Positions 15,428 through 25,140 are shown, numbered from the stretch's first letter. The stretch is DNA of 64,000 nt from Companilactobacillus keshanensis (GCF_003946205.1 NZ_RHOS01000003.1:62001-126000); one strand, 5' to 3'. The notes: generated by a model not told the origin, from the sequence alone. Program-made: numbers and translations.

Positions 15428-16570
15428 TTGGATAAAATTAAAGTTATGACAGTCTTTGGAACAAGACCAGAGGCAATTAAAATGGCACCACTAGTTTTAA
15501 AATTAAAGCAAAATAGTGATCGTTTTGAGACGGTGACCGTCGTTACTGCTCAACATCGTGAAATGTTGGATTCCGTATTAGAAATATTCAAGATCAAACC
15601 TGATTATGATTTGAATATTATGAAGGAACGTCAAACATTAAGTGGGATCACGGGCCTAGTTCTTAAAGAACTTGATAGTATTATTGAAAAGGAAAATCCC
15701 GATATTGTCCTTGTCCATGGTGATACTACGACAACTTTTAGTGCTGCACTATCAGCCTTTTACCATCAAACAAGTATTGGTCATGTGGAAGCTGGACTTA
15801 GAACTTGGAATAAGTACTCTCCATGGCCAGAAGAAATGAATCGCCAGATGACAGATGATCTCGCTGATCTGTATTTTGCTCCTACTAATGAGAGTAAAGC
15901 TAATCTGTTAAAAGAAAATCATAAGGGTGATAATATCTTTGTTACTGGTAATACAGCAATTGACGCTTTAAGTAGTACGGTTCATCAAGACTATCATCAT
16001 GATATTCTGGATATTATCGATCCTAATAAGAGAATGATCTTGGTAACAATGCATCGTCGTGAGAATCAAGGAGAACCCATGAGGCAAGTCTTCAACGCTA
16101 TGAAAAAAGTTGTCGAGAAACATGAAGATATTGAATTGATCTATCCAGTTCATCTGAATCCAGTTGTTCAAAAGACCGCTAAAGATATCCTAGGAGATGT
16201 TGATCGGGTTCATTTGATCGATCCATTAGACGTTGTAGACTTTCACAATCTAGCATCTAAGAGCTACTTTATTATGACCGATTCCGGTGGTGTTCAAGAA
16301 GAAGCACCATCACTAGGTAAACCAGTTCTTGTTTTGCGTGATACGACTGAACGTCCAGAAGGTGTCGAAGCTGGCACCCTGAAATTAGTTGGGACGGATG
16401 CTAATGTCGTTGAAACAGAAATGAACAATCTATTAGATGATGACTCTGAATACCAACGTATGGCCAATGCTAAGAATCCTTATGGTGACGGAAGGGCTTC
16501 TGAACGAATCTTGGATTCTATTAGTTATTACTTTAAACAAATAGATCAAAAACCAAATGAATTTGAATAA
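15428..16570 (+). CDS. mnaA: UDP-N-acetylglucosamine 2-epimerase (non-hydrolysing)
   Basis: The TTG at 15428 is preferred because GAGGTG lies 6 bp upstream; a GTG overlapping that ribosome site is unlikely. The 380-residue protein has the N-terminal FGTRPEAIKMAPL motif, VHGDTTTTFSAALSAFY, GHVEAGLRT, and near the C-terminus FIMTDSGGVQEEAPSLGKPVLVLRDTTERPE. These are the WecB/MnaA signatures. It interconverts UDP-GlcNAc and UDP-ManNAc, a precursor for wall teichoic acid linkage units and polysaccharides. It is monocistronic here. Confidence 0.93.
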   Translation: MDKIKVMTVFGTRPEAIKMAPLVLKLKQNSDRFETVTVVTAQHREMLDSVLEIFKIKPDYDLNIMKERQTLSGITGLVLKELDSIIEKENPDIVLVHGDTTTTFSAALSAFYHQTSIGHVEAGLRTWNKYSPWPEEMNRQMTDDLADLYFAPTNESKANLLKENHKGDNIFVTGNTAIDALSSTVHQDYHHDILDIIDPNKRMILVTMHRRENQGEPMRQVFNAMKKVVEKHEDIELIYPVHLNPVVQKTAKDILGDVDRVHLIDPLDVVDFHNLASKSYFIMTDSGGVQEEAPSLGKPVLVLRDTTERPEGVEAGTLKLVGTDANVVETEMNNLLDDDSEYQRMANAKNPYGDGRASERILDSISYYFKQIDQKPNEFE

Positions 16571-16617
16571 TTTGGTTCAAAAAACTAAATAAAATAATTA
16601 CAAACTGTGCACTTCTC

Positions 16618-16680
16618 AAGACCACCTGTATGCAATTCTGATACATTATATCAGAATTAGTCAACAAGTGGTCTTTTTTT
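16618..16680 (+). terminator. Two-tier terminator after mnaA
   Basis: An outer AAGACCAC/GTGGTCTT stem encloses an inner AATTCTGATA/ATCAGAATT hairpin, followed by seven T. The following 16681-16900 is very AT-rich with no gene or RNA that I can support. Confidence 0.75.
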
Positions 16681-16909
16681 ATTCTAAAAAATATTTTTTT
16701 GTTTAATATTAGAAAACTTTTTTATTAAATTTTGTCTAATAAAAATTTGAGATTTGGAAATTTATTATCTAACAATATTAATAACCATTTTATTATTAAA
16801 TAGGCTTTTTTTACCTAAAATACATTTGCATACATTTAGCTTGTGAAATCTTTTATATTAAATAATCGTTATATTAAGAAATTACTAATCATAAGCCAAG
16901 CCATTTAGA

Positions 16910-16938
16910 TTGTAAGCGATTTCTTAACATGGTATATT
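16910..16938 (+). promoter_or_regulatory. kbl-tdh promoter with overlapping cre-like site
   Basis: TTGTAA (16910-16915) and TATATT (16933-16938) are 17 bp apart. TGTAAGCGATTTCT (16911-16924) matches 13 of 14 positions of the catabolite-responsive consensus TGWAANCGNTNWCA and covers the -35 box. If CcpA binds it, sugar would repress threonine degradation. The same layout occurs at 30904-30932. Confidence 0.55.
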
Positions 16939-16975
16939 CTCGGTGAACCAAATCTAATTGAAGGAGCAAATAGTT

Positions 16976-18163
16976 ATGTCAGAGGTTTTACAAAAGTACT
17001 TGAGAGAAAATTTAGACGATCTTAAGCAAAAAGGACTTCTCAACTCAATCGATGTTCTGGAAGATCACAACGGACCAATTATTAAGATTAATGGTCGTGA
17101 GATGATCAACTTGGCATCAAATAACTACCTAGGATTTGCCAATCGTGATGAATTAAAGGATGCAGATATGGCTGCTACCAAAAAATGGGGTGTCGGTGCT
17201 GGTGCCGTTCGTCCTATCAATGGTACTTTGATGATTCATAAAGAATTAGAAGAAAAAATTGCTCAATTTAAAGGTACGGAAGCAGCAATTGCTTTTCAAT
17301 CAGGTTTCAACTGTAATATGGGGGCAATTTCAGCAGTTATGACAAAGAAAGATGCAATTTTGTCAGATGAATTGAATCACGCTTCTATTATTGATGGTTG
17401 TCGTTTATCCGGTGCCAAAATTATTCGTGTTAAGCATCAAGATATGGATGATCTTCGACTAAAGGCCAAAGAAGCAACAGAGAGTGGACTTTACGAAAAA
17501 ATCATGTATATCACAGATGGCGTTTTCTCAATGGATGGGGATGTTGCCAATCTTCCGGATGCTATTAAAGTAGCAGAAGAATATAACCTTATAACGTATG
17601 TAGACGATGCCCATGGATCTGGAGTTATGGGTCACGGTAAAGGAACTGTTAAACATTTTGGACTTCAGGACAAAATCGACTTCCAAATGGGTACTTTATC
17701 AAAGGCTATCGGAGTTGTCGGCGGATATGTTGCTGGAACTAAGGAATTGATCGAGTGGCTAAAGGCGAGAGGACGTCCGTTCTTATTCTCAACTTCACTT
17801 ACACCAGGGGCTTCAGCGGCATGTATTGCTTCATTAGATTTGATTATGGATCATCCTGAATATGTTGATCAATTATGGGATAATGCAAAATATTTCAAGG
17901 AAAATCTTGAAAGAATTGGCTTTACTCTTTCAAAATCAGAATCACCTATTACACCGGTTATTCTTGGTGATGAAAATAAGACACAACAGTTTTCAAATAA
18001 ATTGATTGAAAATGGCGTTTACGTTAAGCCGATCGTTTACCCAACTGTTCCTCTAGGAACTGGACGTATTAGAAATATGCCAATGCGTACACACACTAAA
18101 GAAATGCTGGATCAAGCTATCACCGTGTACGAAAAAGTTGGTAAAGAGTTAGATTTAATTTAA
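16976..18163 (+). CDS. kbl: 2-amino-3-ketobutyrate CoA ligase (glycine C-acetyltransferase)
   Basis: The ATG at 16976 follows GAAGGAG; 395 residues. It is a PLP-dependent alpha-oxoamine synthase with [29 protein letters not shown], and the aspartate loop [16 protein letters not shown]. The PLP lysine is in [16 protein letters not shown]. It converts 2-amino-3-ketobutyrate plus CoA to glycine and acetyl-CoA. The next gene encodes threonine dehydrogenase, which makes its substrate; that neighbour separates this call from the related AONS (biotin) and ALA synthase enzymes. Confidence 0.92.
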   Translation: MSEVLQKYLRENLDDLKQKGLLNSIDVLEDHNGPIIKINGREMINLASNNYLGFANRDELKDADMAATKKWGVGAGAVRPINGTLMIHKELEEKIAQFKGTEAAIAFQSGFNCNMGAISAVMTKKDAILSDELNHASIIDGCRLSGAKIIRVKHQDMDDLRLKAKEATESGLYEKIMYITDGVFSMDGDVANLPDAIKVAEEYNLITYVDDAHGSGVMGHGKGTVKHFGLQDKIDFQMGTLSKAIGVVGGYVAGTKELIEWLKARGRPFLFSTSLTPGASAACIASLDLIMDHPEYVDQLWDNAKYFKENLERIGFTLSKSESPITPVILGDENKTQQFSNKLIENGVYVKPIVYPTVPLGTGRIRNMPMRTHTKEMLDQAITVYEKVGKELDLI

Positions 18164-18195
18164 AAAAATCACTTACCTTATTGGAGGATTTCACG

Positions 18196-19152
18196 ATGAA
18201 AAAAGTTATGGTAACAGGTTGTTTAGGTCAAATTGGATCAGAATTGGTAGCAAAATTAAGAGAAATGAATGGTCCTGATAGTGTTATTGCTACAGATATC
18301 AGAAGACCACTCGACAACCCAACTGTTCAAGGCGGACCTTTTGAAGAATTAGATGTTAATGATTATGACCACATGCTACAAATTGCAAAAGATAATAATG
18401 TTGATACCTTGATTCATTTAGCAGCACTTCTATCAGCCGTAGCTGAAAAGAAACCTCAACTGGCTTGGAATTTGAATATGGGTGGATTAGTAAATGCCCT
18501 CGAAGTTGCACGTGAACTAAACTTGAAATTCTTTACTCCAAGTTCAATTGGATCATTCGGTCCAAACACTCCAAAAGATAATACTCCACAAGATACTCTT
18601 CAAAGGCCAACTACAATGTACGGTGTAACTAAAGTTTCAGGTGAATTATTGTGTGACTACTATCATACAAAATTTGGCGTAGATACACGTGGCGTTCGTT
18701 TCCCTGGACTTATTTCATATAAGACACTACCAGGTGGAGGAACAACTGATTACGCTGTAGATATTTACTATGAAGCACTTAAAAAGGGTTCATATGAATC
18801 ATTCATTAAAGAAGGTACATACATGGATATGATGTATATGCCAGATGCCATCGATGCAGTTATCAAATTAATGAATGCTGACCCAGACAAGTTAGAACAT
18901 AGAAATGCCTTCAATATTACAGCTATGTCATTTAAACCAGAAGACATTAAAGCATCTATCCAAAAAGTTATGCCAGAATTCGATATGACTTACAATGTTG
19001 ACCCAATGCGTCAAGCAATTGCTGACTCATGGCCAAATAGTATCGACCCAACATGCGCTAAAAAAGAATGGGGCTTTTCTCCAAACTATGACTTAGACGC
19101 AATGACAAAAGACATGCTTGATAAATTAAAGGATAGAGTAAATCAAGGATAA
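18196..19152 (+). CDS. tdh: L-threonine 3-dehydrogenase, SDR/epimerase type
   Basis: The ATG at 18196 follows GGAGG; 318 residues. The Rossmann motif TGCLGQIGSEL is at the N-terminus, followed by the cofactor Asp in TDIRRP, and the catalytic YGVTK near residue 139. The block SIGSFGPNTP and GGGTTDYAVDIYY match NAD-dependent short-chain threonine dehydrogenases, not the zinc-dependent medium-chain type. It oxidises threonine to 2-amino-3-ketobutyrate, passed to Kbl 32 bp upstream. The downstream permease completes a threonine uptake and breakdown unit. Confidence 0.9.
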   Translation: MKKVMVTGCLGQIGSELVAKLREMNGPDSVIATDIRRPLDNPTVQGGPFEELDVNDYDHMLQIAKDNNVDTLIHLAALLSAVAEKKPQLAWNLNMGGLVNALEVARELNLKFFTPSSIGSFGPNTPKDNTPQDTLQRPTTMYGVTKVSGELLCDYYHTKFGVDTRGVRFPGLISYKTLPGGGTTDYAVDIYYEALKKGSYESFIKEGTYMDMMYMPDAIDAVIKLMNADPDKLEHRNAFNITAMSFKPEDIKASIQKVMPEFDMTYNVDPMRQAIADSWPNSIDPTCAKKEWGFSPNYDLDAMTKDMLDKLKDRVNQG

Positions 19153-19181
19153 TAATTCTTGTTTAACTCAGAGGTGAACAA

Positions 19182-20513
19182 ATGGGAGAAGGAACAACTG
19201 ATCTAAAGAAAAATATTGGATTTGTTGCTGCTTTGTCCACCGTAATGGGTACAGTTATTGGTGCAGGTGTATTTTTCAAGGCTGCTGTAGTTTCTGAAGC
19301 TACAGGAACTGTAAGTCTATCACTGCTGGCTTGGTTCTTAGGTGGTGTTATTACCATCTGTGCCGGTTTGACTGCCGCTGAACTGGCTGCTGCAATACCT
19401 GAAACTGGTGGAATGATGCGCTATATAGAATATACTTACGGAAAGAAGCCGGCCTTTTTACTAGGTTGGGCTGAAACTGTAATATATTTTCCTGCCAATA
19501 TAGCCGCATTAGCAATTATATTCAGTACACAATGCATTAATTTGTTTGGCTTAAGTCCAAGTTTACTGGTTCCGATAGGAGTAGCAATAGCCTTATTCCT
19601 AACTTTGACTAACTTATTAGGTTCTAAAGTTGGTGGGCATGTACAGTCGTTTACGACACTCTTCAAACTTATTCCTATCATCGTAATTGTTGTCTTTGGT
19701 TTATTCGCTAAATCAGACGTCCAAATCAGTTTGTTCCCAGTCACAGCTGGTAAAGACTTAGGTATCGCCACTGCTTTAGGACATGGGCTACTTGCCACGA
19801 TGTTTGCATACGATGGCTGGATTCATGTTGGTAATATTGCTGGAGAGATGAAGAACCCTAGAAAACATCTACCACAGGCCATCTTGATTGGATTGGCCGG
19901 TATCATGGTCGTTTATATGTTGATCAATTATGTGTTCCTTAAAACAATGCCAATTGGTCAAATTATTGGTAACAATAACGCCGCCTCAGACGTTTCCACC
20001 ATGTTATTTGGTGAATTAGGTGGTAAATTAGTAACAATCGGTATCTTAATATCCGTATTCGGAGCTATCAACGGATATACAATGACAGGTATGCGTATCC
20101 CTTACGCAATGGCATTGGATAATACATTACCGTTCAGTAAACAACTAAAAAAATTATCTCAAAACGGTATTCCCATTAATTGTGGTATCTTACAAATCGC
20201 AATTGCTTGTCTTATGATTTTCTTAGGTGCATTTAATACCTTGACCGATATGCTGATCTTTGTAATCTGGATTTTCTACACGATGACATTCCTTGCTACT
20301 ATGATTCTTAGAAAACGTGAACCAGACATGCATAGACCCTACAAAACCCTCTTTTACCCTGTAGTCCCGATTATTGCCATTCTCGGAGGCTCCTTCATTG
20401 TAATTAATACATTGTTTACCCAAACAATACTTGCTTTAGTAGGATTAGCATTGACGTTCATCGGATTACCTATCTACCTATATAAATCAAAGCAAAAAGT
20501 AGATACAGAATAA
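19182..20513 (+). CDS. APC-family amino acid permease, probably Ser/Thr exchanger
   Basis: The 443-residue protein has about 12 hydrophobic segments and the APC start motif MGTVIGAGVFFKA at residues 20-32. GWAETVIYFPANIAALAI and FAYDGWIHVGNIAGEMKNPRKHLP are typical of the SteT/LAT-like exchangers. Its position 29 bp after tdh in the same orientation makes threonine (or serine) the likely substrate, which is inference from context. A terminator follows 11 bp after the stop. Confidence 0.85.
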   Translation: MGEGTTDLKKNIGFVAALSTVMGTVIGAGVFFKAAVVSEATGTVSLSLLAWFLGGVITICAGLTAAELAAAIPETGGMMRYIEYTYGKKPAFLLGWAETVIYFPANIAALAIIFSTQCINLFGLSPSLLVPIGVAIALFLTLTNLLGSKVGGHVQSFTTLFKLIPIIVIVVFGLFAKSDVQISLFPVTAGKDLGIATALGHGLLATMFAYDGWIHVGNIAGEMKNPRKHLPQAILIGLAGIMVVYMLINYVFLKTMPIGQIIGNNNAASDVSTMLFGELGGKLVTIGILISVFGAINGYTMTGMRIPYAMALDNTLPFSKQLKKLSQNGIPINCGILQIAIACLMIFLGAFNTLTDMLIFVIWIFYTMTFLATMILRKREPDMHRPYKTLFYPVVPIIAILGGSFIVINTLFTQTILALVGLALTFIGLPIYLYKSKQKVDTE

Positions 20514-20524
20514 AAGAATAAAAG

Positions 20525-20556
20525 AATAACCATGCCAAATTGGTATGGTTATTTTT
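20525..20556 (+). terminator. Terminator of the kbl-tdh-permease operon
   Basis: AATAACCATGCCA/TGGTATGGTTATT stem with AAT loop and following T residues. Confidence 0.8.
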
Positions 20557-20669
20557 GTTGCTCAAAATTTACCACTAAACATCAAATATTTACCACTTGT
20601 CAAAATCTTTAATACAAATACATCATTCAGTTTAAAATAATGTTCATAAATAAAAAGGAGGTTACCTTT

Positions 20670-21503
20670 ATGAAATTATTACAGACAGTGGCATTAACGA
20701 AAAGATTCGGTAACAAAACAGCTGTAGATAACATTTCTTTAACGATTGATCAAGGTAAGATGGTGGCCTTACTAGGACCAAATGGTGCCGGCAAGTCAAC
20801 AATCATAAATATGTTGATAGGAATGATTCAGCCAAATAGTGGTCAAATAATTTTTGATGGGAAAGTTACCAATATTGGTGATTATAGAATGGAAATTGGT
20901 GTTGTTTTTCAAGGTAGTGTCTTAGATAAGAAATTAACCGTTAAAGATAATATTATGATGCGATCCAAGATGTACTCACGCCCGGTGAATGTTAAGAATT
21001 TAATTGAAAAATTTGAATTAAAAAATATATGGAAGCAAAAATATGGCAGCCTTTCTGGAGGTCAAAGAAGGCGTGTAGATATAGCCCGTGCATTAATTAG
21101 CAGTCCTAAATTATTGTTTCTCGATGAACCATCAACTGGTTTGGACATTCAAACGAGAACTAAAATATGGGAAGTATTAGATGAGTTGCGAAAAGATACA
21201 GGTTTAACAATTGTTTTTACGACGCATTATTTAGAAGAATCTCAAAATGCAGATTATATTTATATCATTGATCAAGGTAAATTAATTGCCGAGGATACGG
21301 TCTTGGGATTACAGAAAAAATATACAAAGAATATCTTAAAACTGACATATATTAATGGAACATCAAAGACAATGACAATTGATAGTAAGGACGAAGCACT
21401 CGGAATTTTGTTTGAAGAAGATACAAATATCAATGATTTTGAATATCGACCAGGCACTATGGATGACGTTTTTATGAACTTAACCGGAAAGTATATTCGT
21501 TAA
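20670..21503 (+). CDS. ABC transporter ATP-binding protein
   Basis: The ATG at 20670 follows AAGGAGG; 277 residues. Walker A is GPNGAGKST, the signature LSGGQRRR, Walker B LLFLDEPS, and the switch His lies in TTHYLEE. The C-terminal ~70 residues form the extension found in DrrA/CcmA-type exporters. The cognate membrane gene follows 1 bp after the stop, then a LytTR regulator and a DUF3021 protein. That four-gene set is a known arrangement in Firmicutes in which the regulator controls its own exporter. Cargo unknown. Confidence 0.9.
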   Translation: MKLLQTVALTKRFGNKTAVDNISLTIDQGKMVALLGPNGAGKSTIINMLIGMIQPNSGQIIFDGKVTNIGDYRMEIGVVFQGSVLDKKLTVKDNIMMRSKMYSRPVNVKNLIEKFELKNIWKQKYGSLSGGQRRRVDIARALISSPKLLFLDEPSTGLDIQTRTKIWEVLDELRKDTGLTIVFTTHYLEESQNADYIYIIDQGKLIAEDTVLGLQKKYTKNILKLTYINGTSKTMTIDSKDEALGILFEEDTNINDFEYRPGTMDDVFMNLTGKYIR

Positions 21504-21504
21504 T

Positions 21505-22374
21505 ATGAATGGATTAATTCAACGAAATCTAAAGATTTATTTTTCTGATAGAAGTGGAATTTTCTTTTCCCTGATGGGAGCAATGATTTCTTTTGTACTA
21601 TATTTGGTCTTTTTGAGTCAAAATATGATCAATAATTGGAGCAGTGTACCAGACACGAAGTTGTTACTTGATCCATGGTTAATTGGTGGTACGATGACAA
21701 TTACCGCCATTACAACCACATTGAGTAGTCTAAGCTTGATGGTTCAAGATCGTGAAAAAAACATTTTGGCAGATCTAAGTTTGACCGATACTGGGTTTAT
21801 AGGAATTCAATTCTCTTATTTAATAACGGCCATGATCGTTGGTGTCATAATGCAATTAATCATGTATTTTGTTATGAGTATTTACTTTATGATAGTCGAT
21901 AAAAATCCTTTGAATTTACTACTTATACCACAAATTTTTGGTATTGCTATCTTGAGCAGTTTTATTTGGACAATTTTTAACTTATTACTGTTATCATTTG
22001 CTAAGAAAGTTGATACTTTAGGTAAAATAGCTACCATAGTTGGAACAGCCTCTGGATTTTTTGCGGGTGTTTATATTCCAATCGGATTCTTACCAAACGG
22101 TGTTCAAAATGTTATGAAATATACACCGGCCTTGTATAATACTGCTCTTTATCGAGATGTTTTAATGAAATCTCAGCTGCAGAACTCATTTAGAAATTTA
22201 TCTGCGGGTACAAACGGATTTAAAGAAGCAATGGGGGTCAGCGTTAAGTTCGGACAGCATATTTTAACAATTCAACAAGATATGTTAGTAACTTTGGCCT
22301 TTGCGATCGTGATTATGGTGCTAGTTATTTTGATTTCCAATATTAGTCGTCGAGTAGTTACTAGTAAAGTGTGA
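21505..22374 (+). CDS. ABC-2 type transporter permease
   Basis: The 289-residue protein has about six hydrophobic segments: one near 15-38, one near 58-80, then four in the second half with a final helix at 258-280. FLPNGVQNVMKYTPALYNTALYRD is the typical cytoplasmic/extracellular turn of ABC-2 exporters. It pairs with the ATPase 1 bp upstream. Export of a peptide, drug or lipid is possible; nothing in the sequence decides. Confidence 0.85.
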   Translation: MNGLIQRNLKIYFSDRSGIFFSLMGAMISFVLYLVFLSQNMINNWSSVPDTKLLLDPWLIGGTMTITAITTTLSSLSLMVQDREKNILADLSLTDTGFIGIQFSYLITAMIVGVIMQLIMYFVMSIYFMIVDKNPLNLLLIPQIFGIAILSSFIWTIFNLLLLSFAKKVDTLGKIATIVGTASGFFAGVYIPIGFLPNGVQNVMKYTPALYNTALYRDVLMKSQLQNSFRNLSAGTNGFKEAMGVSVKFGQHILTIQQDMLVTLAFAIVIMVLVILISNISRRVVTSKV

Positions 22375-22392
22375 TTTAAAGGGGAACTCCAT

Positions 22393-22844
22393 ATGAAAAT
22401 AAACTTCAATCAAGATGATAAAATTCCTAAAAATGAAATTGATGTCATAGTTCGGTCCGCAAATTTTTCTGATGAGGTTCAGGAATTAATGCGAAAATTG
22501 GAAGAATTGAGTGCCAAATTTTCGGCTATACCATTGTCAGTTGACGATCGTGTAGTCATGGTTCAAATTAAGCAAATTATTGCTATTGAAGTATTTGAAA
22601 ATGAATTAACTGTTTATACAAGTGACAAAAATTATCAATTACGAGGACAACTCAAAAAAATGATTGAACGAATCAACGATGGTAATTTTGTTCAAGCTTC
22701 AAAGAACACAGTTATTAATTTAAATCATTTAAATTCATTAGAAGCAGCTTTTCAGGAAATATGACAGCATTTCTAACTGATGACTTGAAGTTTAGTGTTA
22801 GTAGAAAATATTTAACCGATTTGAAAAAACAATTGGGGATGTGA
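22393..22844 (+). pseudogene. LytTR-domain transcriptional regulator, frameshifted near the 3' end
   Basis: Behind AAGGGGA an ATG opens a LytTR protein: a helical N-terminus (about 1-50) and the LytTR DNA-binding fold with IKQIIAIEVFENELTVYT and FVQASKNTVINLNHLNSLEA. The frame stops at 22762-22764 after 123 codons. The next frame continues exactly where the family continues: MTAFLTDDLKFSVSRKYL then DLKKQLGM, stopping at 22842-22844. Adding one A to the short run at 22756-22759 would restore a protein of about 150 residues. The lost part is the last beta strand and helix of the LytTR fold, so the truncated protein probably binds DNA poorly. A sequencing error is the plain alternative. Confidence 0.75.
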
Positions 22845-22854
22845 GGTATAGATC

Positions 22855-23250
22855 ATGGATAAATTAATAAAGATCATCAGATATTTTTCAATCGGAGTTT
22901 TATTGGGATCATTTAGTTTTCTATTAATAGTGTTATTTGGCGGTAGTATGTATGTGGAATCAAAGGCAGTAGCATCGTTATTTGTCTTCAGTGGACTGAT
23001 CGGATTAGTATCAATGATATTTGAAATCGGAAGGTTCAATTTTCCTATTAGATTGGGGTTACACATATTGATCACAGTTTTAATTGTTGGACTAATGATG
23101 TATTTTGCCGGTTGGTGGAGTCTCATTTCAGGAGCACATATTTTGGTATTTGTTATTACGTTTGTTCTAGTTTATATCGTCGTTTGGACGATGTTGTATT
23201 TGACAGAAGTTACGAATGCGAAAAAGAAAAATAGTAGGAATAACTGTTAA
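22855..23250 (+). CDS. DUF3021 membrane protein
   Basis: The 131-residue protein has four hydrophobic segments (about 8-30, 38-58, 66-86, 92-115) and a basic C-terminus. Genes for DUF3021 proteins regularly follow LytTR regulators; the membrane partner is thought to hold back or modulate the regulator. The start is 10 bp after the restored end of the lytTR frame, behind GAGGT, which supports the idea that the regulator originally ended at 22844. Confidence 0.8.
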   Translation: MDKLIKIIRYFSIGVLLGSFSFLLIVLFGGSMYVESKAVASLFVFSGLIGLVSMIFEIGRFNFPIRLGLHILITVLIVGLMMYFAGWWSLISGAHILVFVITFVLVYIVVWTMLYLTEVTNAKKKNSRNNC

Positions 23251-23271
23251 TCAGTTATTCCTACTATTTAT
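23229..23271. terminator. Terminator after the ABC/LytTR/DUF3021 operon
   Basis: AATAGTAGGAATAACTG and CAGTTATTCCTACTATT form a 17-bp perfect stem with a TTAAT loop and T-rich tail. Confidence 0.8.
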
Positions 23272-23299
23272 TATCTGAAGCTTTAATTTCTCCTCAGAT

Positions 23300-23740
23300 T
23301 CATTTTGAATGGAATCTTTTTATTCTTTCTAGGATGCTCCGATTGTTATATTGGAAGATCCATTTGGATGAGAAGTAATTGAATAGTCCTACTACTAATT
23401 GATCGATGATTTTTATGACAATGTTATTTAGAGGCAAGATTAATACGGCCACGACCATAAAAAAATCATCGAAGAGTAATGAGAATAATCTTGAGGCCAG
23501 GAAGTAACCTCCTTCTTTAAACATCATTTTGTAATCACCTAATTCAGTTTTAAAAACATATAACTTAGTCACAAAAAATGAGAAAACATTGGAGATCAGC
23601 CACGCAACAGTGTTAGCTAACCAAAGTGTGATTTTTAAATTGTTATGTGAAGTATTAAAAACAATGATGTTTATTACTGATGCCATAAATCCAAATAAGC
23701 AATACACCAAGAAATCTCGGTGTTTCTTGATCAATTCCAT
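23300..23740 (-). CDS. GtrA-family membrane protein
   Basis: The 146-residue protein has four hydrophobic segments and the GtrA signature: FLVYCLFGFMASVIN at the N-terminus, NTVAWLISNVFSFFVTKLYVF in the middle, and a final SSKWIFQY. GtrA proteins flip or help transfer undecaprenyl-linked sugars during cell-surface glycosylation. The gene starts 3 bp after the flavodoxin stop, so the two share a transcript, although their functions are not obviously linked. Confidence 0.85.
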   Translation of the reverse strand: MELIKKHRDFLVYCLFGFMASVINIIVFNTSHNNLKITLWLANTVAWLISNVFSFFVTKLYVFKTELGDYKMMFKEGGYFLASRLFSLLFDDFFMVVAVLILPLNNIVIKIIDQLVVGLFNYFSSKWIFQYNNRSILERIKRFHSK

Positions 23741-23743
23741 ATT

Positions 23744-24199
23744 TTAGAGATCCATTTCTTTGGCCTTTTCTACCAATTCTTCAGCAAATTTATCTAGATG
23801 ATCGATATCATCTTGTTCAGGTTCAAGTTCTATCCTAACAGGATCTGCACCTTTGGTTGCACCAACTTGTTCAAAAATAGTTGAAAACTCGTCAATGGCA
23901 CGACAAAAATCTTCATAGAAAGTATCGCCAGAACCACAAGTTCCGTAGACTTTTCCTTCAAGATCAAGGTCTTGCATATCATCATAGAAATCTAATGCTT
24001 CATCAGGAACAATTCCTTGATCATAAGTATAACTTGCAATTACGCAGATATCTGCTTCTTCAAAGTCCGCGGCATCAGTCTGTGATACTTCACTCATTTC
24101 TACATCGCAACCTAAATCTTCAAACTTTTCAGTTAAAACATAGGCGATGTCTTCGTCATTACCAGTAATACTAGCATAGACGATTTTTACTTTTGTCAT
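23744..24199 (-). CDS. Flavodoxin
   Basis: The 151-residue acidic protein has the FMN phosphate loop ASITGNDEDIA at residues 10-20, the aromatic-flanked loop ASYTYDQG near 54-61 and GTCGSGDTFYEDFCRA near 86-101. It is a small cytosolic electron carrier. Its partner in lactic acid bacteria is often an activase or IspG/H-type enzyme; none is adjacent here. Confidence 0.9.
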   Translation of the reverse strand: MTKVKIVYASITGNDEDIAYVLTEKFEDLGCDVEMSEVSQTDAADFEEADICVIASYTYDQGIVPDEALDFYDDMQDLDLEGKVYGTCGSGDTFYEDFCRAIDEFSTIFEQVGATKGADPVRIELEPEQDDIDHLDKFAEELVEKAKEMDL

Positions 24200-24333
24200 A
24201 TTTTACACTCTCTTATAGTTGCTTATTTACTTGTCGTATTATAGCAAAGAATAATATTCTCTACCATCTAATTGGAAATAGCTGAAAATGTTATAATATA
24301 AGTATTATTTATTTTTGAAGGGAAATGTAGGAA

Positions 24334-25128
24334 TTGATTACATTAAAATCTGCACGTGAAATAGAAGGAATGCGTAAGTCTGGTGAATTGCTTGCCAACG
24401 TCCATATCGGATTAAGAGACATCATCAAACCAGGAATTTCTTCAATGGAAATCGAAGACTTTGCTGATAAATTTATCACTGAACATGGTGGTCGTCCATC
24501 AGAAAAGGGCTTCGAAGGATATAAATATGCAACTTGTGTTTGTGTTAACGATGAGGTTGCTCATGGTATTCCTAGAAAGAATCTCATCTTAAAAAATGGT
24601 GACGTTCTTAAAGTCGACATGACAGTTAACCTAGACGGATACGAAAGTGATTCATGCTGGACATATGCTGTTGGTGAACTCTCAGATGAAGATAAGCACT
24701 TAATGGAAGTTACACATAAAGCTTTGTATCTAGGAATCGACCAAGCAGTTGTCGGTAATCGATTGGGAGATATCGGTTATGCTATTCAACATTATGTTGA
24801 AGATGAACAACATATGGGTGATGTTCGTGACCTTATTGGACATGGTATCCAGCCCACAATGCACGAAGCTCCTAATGTTCCTCACTATGGTGAACCAGGA
24901 CAAGGACTTCGTCTTAAAGAGGGTATGACAATTACAATTGAACCAATGGTCAACCTAGGAACTTGGGAAATTTCGGATAAGTTTGTTAAGGCTGATGGTT
25001 GGGAATATTTTGTTTCAGCTGATGGATCAAATTCAGCTCAATATGAACATACAATTGCTATCACTAAAGATGGTCCAAAAATTTTGACATCACAAGATCC
25101 AGAGTTTGACGCTAAATATCGTTTATAA
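24334..25128 (+). CDS. map: Methionine aminopeptidase, type I
   Basis: The reading frame opens with TTG, with GAAGGGA about 11 bp upstream; 264 residues. Metal ligands are visible in the expected order: the Asp of LKVDMTV and of SDSCWTY, the His of RDLIGHGIQ, and the Glu of ITIEPM and of AQYEHTIAI. The substrate-facing His lies in NDEVAHGIP. The enzyme removes the initiator Met from nascent proteins. It lies 6 bp upstream of the YihY gene with no gap for a terminator. Confidence 0.93.
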   Translation: MITLKSAREIEGMRKSGELLANVHIGLRDIIKPGISSMEIEDFADKFITEHGGRPSEKGFEGYKYATCVCVNDEVAHGIPRKNLILKNGDVLKVDMTVNLDGYESDSCWTYAVGELSDEDKHLMEVTHKALYLGIDQAVVGNRLGDIGYAIQHYVEDEQHMGDVRDLIGHGIQPTMHEAPNVPHYGEPGQGLRLKEGMTITIEPMVNLGTWEISDKFVKADGWEYFVSADGSNSAQYEHTIAITKDGPKILTSQDPEFDAKYRL

Positions 25129-25140
25129 TGGAGAGTGTTA

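Noticed and set aside
16681-16900. Very AT-rich stretch before the kbl promoter as a possible origin or mobile element scar
   Set aside because: No DnaA-box cluster, inverted repeat ends, or direct duplications are visible.
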